Assembly (NCBI GenBank): GCA_018883625.1
Contig: JAHLFV010000070.1
Span: forward strand, 1-5,096
Direction of reading: 5' to 3'
DNA: 5,096 nt
Source: Candidatus Treponema excrementipullorum
GTDB lineage: Bacteria > Spirochaetota > Spirochaetia > Treponematales > Treponemataceae
Below the pieces are notes generated by a model. The model was not told where the DNA came from and did not search any database. It was given only the letters and a program-made list of their open reading frames with translations. The number at the start of each line of letters is the position of its first letter. The first letter of the stretch is position 1. Position numbers and translations under genes: made by a program. Shown here piece by piece: positions 1-3,339 of this stretch.

Positions 1-207
1 CGAAATTGAGCGATAGTACTCTTTGTCAGTTTCTGTCAACTCCACCGGTTCCTCCGGCTGGGGGGCTTCCACTATTTCCTGGGGAGTAGGTTCTTCTTGA
101 GGTTCTTCCACTAAAACTTCCGGAGTTTTGGTGGAAACACACCCTAATACTGTGAAAACCAATAGCACAATACTATAAAAAAATACATTTTTAGAAATTT
201 TCTTCAT
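1..207 (-). CDS. Hypothetical lipoprotein, N-terminal part (cut by left window edge)
   Basis: Sixty-nine codons are open from an ATG at 207 to the window edge with no stop, so the gene continues to the left. The protein begins MKKISKNVFF, followed by a hydrophobic stretch and a lipobox-like VLGC with the cysteine at residue 23. This predicts export and lipid anchoring; the loose lipobox (V at -3, L at -2) is normal for spirochaetes. Residues about 30-55 form an acidic, proline-rich spacer with three EEP motifs, probably a flexible tether, followed by TETDKEYYRSIS where a folded domain may begin. An in-frame TAA lies a few codons upstream and no other ATG, GTG or TTG intervenes, so the start is well fixed. 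AAAGGT directly abuts the ATG, too close for a normal ribosome binding site. It is transcribed divergently from coaD. The function is not recognisable from this fragment. Confidence 0.85.
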   Translation of the reverse strand, partial: MKKISKNVFFYSIVLLVFTVLGCVSTKTPEVLVEEPQEEPTPQEIVEAPQPEEPVELTETDKEYYRSIS

Positions 208-214
208 ACCTTTA

Positions 215-243
215 AATGTATCACTCTTTACTTATTTCGTCAA
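215..243 (-). promoter_or_regulatory. Candidate sigma70-type promoter of the left-edge lipoprotein gene
   Basis: On the minus strand TTGACG (238-243) is followed after 17 bp by TACATT (215-220). The -35 matches consensus at 5 of 6 positions and the -10 at 4 of 6. Only 7 nt separate the -10 from the ATG at 207, so transcription would begin at or beside the start codon and the mRNA would be leaderless or nearly so. This is a prediction from base matches and spacing only. Confidence 0.45.
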
Positions 244-244
244 A

Positions 245-250
245 TATAAT
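245..250 (+). promoter_or_regulatory. Candidate -10 box of the coaD promoter
   Basis: A perfect TATAAT lies 11 nt before the coaD ATG. No good -35 is found at 16-18 bp upstream (222-227 reads CACTCT), so an activator or a -10-dominated promoter is possible. A start about 7 nt downstream of the box would leave a leader of about 5 nt. The box lies 1 bp from the -35 element of the divergent lipoprotein promoter, so the two could not easily be occupied together. An alternative reading, TTTACT (227-232), 17 bp, TATGGT (250-255), would be fully leaderless. Confidence 0.4.
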
Positions 251-261
251 ATGGTCATAAA

Positions 262-744
262 ATGAAAACTATAGCCATATTCCCCGGATCTTTTGACCCA
301 CCGACTTTCGGACATATAAATGTTATAGACAGATCCCGGTCTATTTTTTCGGAATTGCATGTAGTGGTGGCTATTAACAGCCATAAAGTGGGACTTTTTT
401 CTACAGAAGAAAAAGTTGCCATGTTGAAAGAGCTGACAAAACAGTGGCCTAACGTTATAGTAAACACTTGGGATACGTTGATTGTGGATTATGCAAAAAA
501 ACACAATGCAAAGGTTTTGATCAGAGGTGTAAGGAATATGGAAGATTTTTCCTACGAGTTTGATTTATCCTTAATGAATAGGGCTTTAAATCAAGAAGTA
601 GAAACTTTTCTGATACCTACAGATCCAAAGTTTTTTGTTTTACGTTCCAGCTCCATAAAAGAATTGGCTGCTTTTGGCGGTGATGTTTCTACGATGGTTC
701 CACCCATAGTAGAACAGGCGTTAAAACTTAAACAAAAAAAATAA
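262..744 (+). CDS. coaD: Phosphopantetheine adenylyltransferase (CoaD)
   Basis: CoaD catalyses ATP + 4'-phosphopantetheine to dephospho-CoA + PPi, the penultimate step of CoA synthesis, in the cytoplasm. The 160-residue length is normal for the family. The nucleotidyltransferase motif PGSFDPPTFGH spans residues 8-18, with Ser10 where E. coli has Thr10 and with His18 conserved. Lys42 is in the expected place. RGVRN gives Arg88 and Arg91 at the same numbers as in E. coli CoaD. The later SSS motif (129-131) matches the family ISSS segment that helps bind ATP phosphates. All key residues are present, so the enzyme should be active. The ATG at 262 lets the protein begin just before the first beta strand, as usual, but no Shine-Dalgarno sequence precedes it, which suggests leaderless or near-leaderless translation. 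It is followed by a 131-bp promoter region before rpmF. Confidence 0.97.
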   Translation: MKTIAIFPGSFDPPTFGHINVIDRSRSIFSELHVVVAINSHKVGLFSTEEKVAMLKELTKQWPNVIVNTWDTLIVDYAKKHNAKVLIRGVRNMEDFSYEFDLSLMNRALNQEVETFLIPTDPKFFVLRSSSIKELAAFGGDVSTMVPPIVEQALKLKQKK

Positions 745-752
745 AAATATTT

Positions 753-783
753 TGACAAAAAATGTATATTTGTCATTGACAAA
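753..783. promoter_or_regulatory. Palindromic operator candidate ahead of rpmF-acpP
   Basis: Three copies of the same 7-bp half-site occur here: TGACAAA (753-759), TTTGTCA (769-775) and TGACAAA (777-783). The last two form a perfect 15-bp palindrome, TTTGTCATTGACAAA, centred on T776. It covers the -35 box (776-781) of the rpmF promoter. The first and second form a wider dyad with a 9-bp spacer. It has no GC-rich stem and no T-run, so it is a poor coaD terminator. An inverted repeat over a -35 box is the usual position for a dimeric repressor site. The binding protein cannot be named from the sequence; part of the symmetry comes from the TTGACA consensus itself. Confidence 0.45.
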
Positions 784-803
784 AATTCTATAACGGGTAT
801 AAT
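776..803 (+). promoter_or_regulatory. Strong sigma70-type promoter for rpmF-acpP(-rnc)
   Basis: A perfect TTGACA (776-781) and a perfect TATAAT (798-803) are separated by 16 bp, with a G-rich triplet just before the -10. The expected start is near 809-811, giving a leader of about 66 nt before rpmF. Strength close to consensus fits the need for abundant L32 and ACP. The -35 lies in the palindrome described above. Confidence 0.75.
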
Positions 804-806
804 GCA

Positions 807-836
807 TTGACAGCCTAAGGGAAAATATTGTATTCT
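807..836 (+). promoter_or_regulatory. Possible second, weaker promoter or third repressor half-site
   Basis: A further TTGACA (807-812) lies at the predicted transcription start, followed after 18 bp by TATTCT (831-836), 4 of 6 matches to a -10. The octamer CATTGACA is repeated exactly at 774-781 and 805-812, 31 bp apart, about three helical turns. It could be a tandem promoter or an extra regulator contact downstream of the main promoter. The two readings cannot be separated from sequence alone. Confidence 0.25.
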
Positions 837-851
837 ACCAATATTAAATAT
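824..851. repeat. Overlapping AT-rich inverted repeats in the rpmF leader
   Basis: AATATTG (824-830) pairs with CAATATT (839-845) around an 8-nt loop. A second palindrome, ATATT-A-AATAT (841-851), shares its left arm with the first. Both lie between the predicted transcription start and the GAGG ribosome binding site of rpmF. They could form mutually exclusive weak RNA hairpins or serve as a DNA-binding site, but such AT-rich dyads also arise by chance. Confidence 0.3.
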
Positions 852-875
852 CAAATTTTATTGTGAGGTTAATAT

Positions 876-1061
876 ATGGCAGTACCTAGAGCGAAAACTT
901 CAAAGGCTCGCACCCGCAGAAGACAGGGGATTAACATGAAATTAAAGGCTCCTCAGCTTGTTGAGTGCAGTAACTGTGGTAATTTAATCATGCAGCACCG
1001 AGTATGTCCTAAATGTGGATTTTACCGTGGCCGCCAGGTTATTACACCGGAAAGTAACTAA
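876..1061 (+). CDS. rpmF: 50S ribosomal protein L32, zinc-ribbon form
   Basis: L32 is a small protein of the large ribosomal subunit. The 61-residue sequence begins MAVPRAKTSKARTRRRQG, the typical L32 basic N-terminus that binds 23S rRNA. A zinc ribbon follows: Cys31-x2-Cys34 and Cys44-x2-Cys47. All four cysteines are present, so this is the zinc-binding type rather than a cysteine-free paralogue. The start is supported by GAGG at 865-868, seven nt before the ATG. It follows the strong promoter at 776-803 and ends 13 nt before acpP, so rpmF and acpP are very probably co-transcribed. Pairing of rpmF with fatty-acid genes is widespread in bacteria. Confidence 0.97.
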   Translation: MAVPRAKTSKARTRRRQGINMKLKAPQLVECSNCGNLIMQHRVCPKCGFYRGRQVITPESN

Positions 1062-1074
1062 ATAGGAGAGAACA

Positions 1075-1314
1075 ATGAGCGAACAGGAATTGTTTGACAA
1101 AATGAAGGCATTGGTTGCAGAAAAGTTGGAAATCGATGAAAGCAAAATTACAATGGACGCTTCATTTCGTCAGGATTTGGGAGCAGATAGCTTGGATACC
1201 TATGAATTGGTATATGCTATCGAAGAAGAAATGGGTATTAAGATCCCCGATGAAAAAGCAAATACCTTTGAAACAGTTAGGGATGCTTTTGAATTTATCA
1301 AATCCCAGCAGTAA
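1075..1314 (+). CDS. acpP: Acyl carrier protein
   Basis: ACP carries acyl chains as thioesters during fatty-acid and phospholipid synthesis in the cytoplasm. The 79-residue length is standard. The signature GADSLDTYEL places the phosphopantetheine attachment serine at residue 39. The acidic helix II (DTYELVYAIEEEMGI) is the usual docking face for partner enzymes, and IPDEKANTFETV matches helix III. Tyr43 replaces the common Val after DSLDT, a conservative-looking change. AGGAG at 1064-1068, six nt before the ATG, sets the start. AcpS would load the arm from CoA, which the coaD product helps make. The plsX and fab genes that often lie between rpmF and acpP are not here. Confidence 0.97.
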   Translation: MSEQELFDKMKALVAEKLEIDESKITMDASFRQDLGADSLDTYELVYAIEEEMGIKIPDEKANTFETVRDAFEFIKSQQ

Positions 1315-1326
1315 TTGTTTTTGTAG

Positions 1327-1366
1327 AAAGGGTATTTTATCGTTTGTTAATGCGTGAATACCCTTT
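1327..1366 (+). promoter_or_regulatory. Perfect 10-bp hairpin between acpP and rnc (attenuator or RNase III site)
   Basis: AAAGGGTATT (1327-1336) and AATACCCTTT (1357-1366) are exact reverse complements around a 20-nt loop. G-U pairs on either side (1326/1367 and 1337/1356) could extend the stem to 12. TTTTGCTTT at the 3' side gives a partly interrupted U-tract, so it may act as a leaky intrinsic terminator separating highly expressed acpP from rnc. Its end lies 11 nt before the rnc ATG, so it could equally be a leader stem cleaved by RNase III; autoregulation through a leader stem is known for E. coli rnc. An SD-like AAAGGG is inside the 5' arm. The stem has only three GC pairs. Confidence 0.6.
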
Positions 1367-1377
1367 TGCTTTAAAGT

Positions 1378-2130
1378 ATGTTTGATAGTTTTGTTGCTGC
1401 TTTTGCAACAGGAAAGAAAGTAACGCCTCAAAGACGGGCATTACTGGTTGATTTCTCAAAAAAAAATGGTATAAGATTTAATAATATCTCTCTGCTTGAT
1501 TTAGCTTTTCATCATCGGTCATTTTCTAATGAAGCCGGTGGTAAACTCCATAGGTATAATAACGAGCGATTGGAATTTTTAGGTGATGCTGTTTTGGGCA
1601 TGGCTACAGCGACCTATCTGTATGAAGATATGCTGGAAAAGCCGGAAGGTGATTTGGCAAAGATAAAGTCTGTTGTTGTTTCCGAAATGACATTAGCGCC
1701 TATTGCAGTTGCTATCGGTGTGGATACATGTCTTGTATTGGGTAAAGGGGAAGAGTTATCAGGAGGACGGAGTAAAAAGGCAATTTTGGCTGATGCTTTA
1801 GAGGCTGTTATTGGTGCATATTACCTAGATGCCGGTTATCCTGCGGCTGAAAAGCTAGTATTAAAACTCATTGTTCCGGAGATAAAAAAAGTACAGGAAA
1901 ACAGACACCAAAAAGACTACAAAACTTTGTTGCAGGAATTTTATCAAAAACACAGTAAAAGTTGTCCTGTTTACGAATTGGTAAAACGTACTGGTCCCGA
2001 CCATGACAGAACTTTTTGGGTTTCCGTAAAGTTGGGAAACGATGCCTATGGTCCTGCTCAGGGAAAAAGCAAAAAAGCAGCGGAACAAGCCGCTGCCGCA
2101 ATAGCTTGGGAAACCCTTAATAAAAAATAA
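1378..2130 (+). CDS. rnc: Ribonuclease III
   Basis: RNase III cuts double-stranded RNA in rRNA precursor processing and in regulation of some mRNAs. At 250 residues it is somewhat longer than E. coli RNase III. The catalytic signature NNERLEFLGDA spans residues 61-71, giving metal-binding Glu63, Glu66 and Asp70; the second cluster LADALEAVIGA gives Asp139 and Glu142. A double-stranded RNA binding domain covers about 180-248, with the conserved GKSKKAAEQAAA helix at 229-240. Residues 1-35 form a basic extension (KKVTPQRRALL). An in-frame TAA immediately upstream (1372-1374) fixes the ATG at 1378, but no proper Shine-Dalgarno precedes it, only AAAG almost touching the ATG. It lies 63 nt after acpP, behind a hairpin. 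It converges with the envelope gene ending at 2165. Confidence 0.97.
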   Translation: MFDSFVAAFATGKKVTPQRRALLVDFSKKNGIRFNNISLLDLAFHHRSFSNEAGGKLHRYNNERLEFLGDAVLGMATATYLYEDMLEKPEGDLAKIKSVVVSEMTLAPIAVAIGVDTCLVLGKGEELSGGRSKKAILADALEAVIGAYYLDAGYPAAEKLVLKLIVPEIKKVQENRHQKDYKTLLQEFYQKHSKSCPVYELVKRTGPDHDRTFWVSVKLGNDAYGPAQGKSKKAAEQAAAAIAWETLNKK

Positions 2131-2164
2131 TGATTTCTTCTTAAATAAAACTTATTACCTCATA
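2131..2164. other. Convergent intergenic gap between rnc and the envelope operon
   Basis: Only 34 bp separate the two stop codons. The sequence is very AT-rich and holds ATTACCT twice (2154-2160, and 2164-2170 running into the next gene). The only dyad is AATAA-N3-TTATT (2144-2156), too weak for a terminator. Transcripts from both sides may therefore run into each other. Confidence 0.6.
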
Positions 2165-2980
2165 TTACCTTTTTGAGGGTATATATGAATATTTGTTTTC
2201 TGCTTTTTTGCTGTATCGAACTCCAAAACCTAACTGGTATTGCCATACGTAATCATAAGGTTCCATTTCTCCGTTGGTACCCAAATTTCCGTAGTCGTAA
2301 GAAGCAATTCCGTCAAAGAACAAAGTCCACCGTTTAGCCAACGGCATATCCAATCGGGCTATACCTCCGATACCAAGATTTACATAATGCCATCTGTCTG
2401 CCATTTGATAGAAAAAGTGTAAACCTGCCCCTACATCGATTCTGACGTAATTCCATAAGCTGAAATTAAGGAAGGGGGCTGCCAGCAGATCTACGGCAAA
2501 ATTCAATACATTAACGGGAACCTGTGGGTGTTTATTAAATTTATAGCTTAAAGGGTAGTATGCAGCTAACCGAATCATGCTATCTACCGGTTGCATATTC
2601 CGGGTTTGCATGGAAAAAAATGCACCGCCGAAAAAATCTTCAAAAACAAAATTACTTCTGTCGGTTTGTTTGATAATCCTTGTTACCCAAGAGGCTGTCA
2701 CACCTTCCTCAAAAACTACAAAGGGCTTTTCTTTGATAACGGGAAACCCGGTTTTTGGATCGATTTCTACCGATGAGCTCTTTGTTTCGCCGGCACTGTC
2801 GGTGATGGCCTTTGAGTCCGTATTATTGTCGGGAGTACCTGCATTGTCCGTTTTGCTATCGGCAATGATAGCTGTTTCTGCATTGTTCTCTGCAGGGGAA
2901 TTGCTTGCAACTGCGACTTGTGCCATTACCATACCGGAAAATACTACCCATAAGACAAAAAAACATATAGTACGTTTCAT
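2165..2980 (-). CDS. Secreted protein with probable outer-membrane beta-barrel-like domain, function unknown
   Basis: This 271-residue protein is not recognised as a named family. It starts with a classical signal peptide, MKRTICFFVLWVVFSGMVMA, with cleavage likely after Ala20 or Ala25. There is no lipobox, so it should be released to the periplasm or inserted in the outer membrane. Residues about 26-72 are a low-complexity linker rich in N, D, S, T and A with loosely repeated TDSKA/ADSKT units. From about 85 the sequence alternates hydrophobic and polar residues with many aromatics and glycines, for example VRIDVGAGLHFFY (179-191), VNLGIGGIARLDM (200-212), WTLFFDGIASYDY (218-230) and YQLGFGVRYS (248-257). 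These resemble antiparallel transmembrane beta strands. AAGGTGG (2985-2991) overlaps the stop codon of the upstream lipoprotein gene, which suggests coupled translation. A soluble beta-sandwich is the main alternative. Confidence 0.8.
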   Translation of the reverse strand: MKRTICFFVLWVVFSGMVMAQVAVASNSPAENNAETAIIADSKTDNAGTPDNNTDSKAITDSAGETKSSSVEIDPKTGFPVIKEKPFVVFEEGVTASWVTRIIKQTDRSNFVFEDFFGGAFFSMQTRNMQPVDSMIRLAAYYPLSYKFNKHPQVPVNVLNFAVDLLAAPFLNFSLWNYVRIDVGAGLHFFYQMADRWHYVNLGIGGIARLDMPLAKRWTLFFDGIASYDYGNLGTNGEMEPYDYVWQYQLGFGVRYSKKAENKYSYIPSKR

Positions 2981-2989
2981 GTTGCCACC

Positions 2990-3328
2990 TTAATTTTTTG
3001 TCTTATACAAGGTAAGCTGTAATGGTCGTCCTACCGGATCGGTCCAATTCAAATACAACATGTTTCCTCGTATATCCCATTCGGAAACAACGGTTTGCCC
3101 TGTTTTAGAGGTAAAAGCGATAGCATTTAACAATACGTTATAGCTTCCGGTGGTTTCAAATTCTTCGCCTACAGCATCGTGAAATTTTGCCGTATATGTA
3201 AAATCTGACAACATAGTAATTTGATCTCCTTTATTGTCAGCCCACGTACCGTAGAGGGGACTGGGTTGGGAACAGGAAAAACACAATACAAGAAAGCACA
3301 AAGTTGCCAACAAAGCATATTTTTTCAT
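2990..3328 (-). CDS. Small lipocalin-like lipoprotein
   Basis: The 112-residue product has a signal peptide ending in CFSC with Cys19 as the likely lipidated residue; the lipobox is loose (C at -3, F at -2), as tolerated in spirochaetes. The mature part of about 94 residues begins SQPSPLYGTW and has the pattern of lipocalin-like bacterial lipoprotein domains: GTW at 27-29, a KGDQITML and FTYTAKF strand pair, GSYNV (61-65), EWDI (83-86) and NMLYLNW (89-95). Such domains form small beta-barrels or sandwiches that may bind a hydrophobic ligand; no ligand can be named here. GAGGAG (3334-3339) lies directly after the stop codon of the FN3 gene and 5 nt before the ATG. The gene sits between the FN3 gene (11-nt gap) and the beta-rich protein (9-nt gap), so the three are probably co-expressed. 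Confidence 0.85.
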   Translation of the reverse strand: MKKYALLATLCFLVLCFSCSQPSPLYGTWADNKGDQITMLSDFTYTAKFHDAVGEEFETTGSYNVLLNAIAFTSKTGQTVVSEWDIRGNMLYLNWTDPVGRPLQLTLYKTKN

Positions 3329-3339
3329 ACATTCTCCTC

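Noticed and set aside
251..265. Five-codon reading frame (MVIK, stop) whose TGA overlaps the coaD ATG
   Set aside because: The overlap resembles translational coupling, but there is no ribosome binding site and the predicted transcript starts inside it, so chance is more likely.
232..504. 90-codon minus-strand frame inside coaD
   Set aside because: It is the antisense of a fully conserved CoaD with all active-site residues, and it would run through the divergent promoter region; it is a shadow.
753..783. Intrinsic terminator for coaD
   Set aside because: The dyad is AT-rich, the inner palindrome leaves only a 1-nt loop, and no T-run follows; an operator reading fits better.
1115..1357. Out-of-frame 80-codon plus-strand frame over acpP
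   Set aside because: It is a shifted reading of acpP; the ACP frame has the DSL motif, normal length and a good ribosome binding site.
1861..2101. Two minus-strand frames opposite the double-stranded RNA binding domain of rnc
   Set aside because: Both are antisense to a conserved domain and have no independent start signal.
2144..2156. AATAA-N3-TTATT as a bidirectional terminator between rnc and the envelope operon
   Set aside because: Five A-T pairs with no GC are too weak to pause RNA polymerase, and there is no proper T-run on either side.
2577..2993. 138-codon plus-strand frame opposite the secreted protein and the end of the lipoprotein gene
   Set aside because: It is antisense to genes with a signal peptide, ribosome binding sites and consistent operon spacing, and it has no domain pattern or ribosome binding site of its own.
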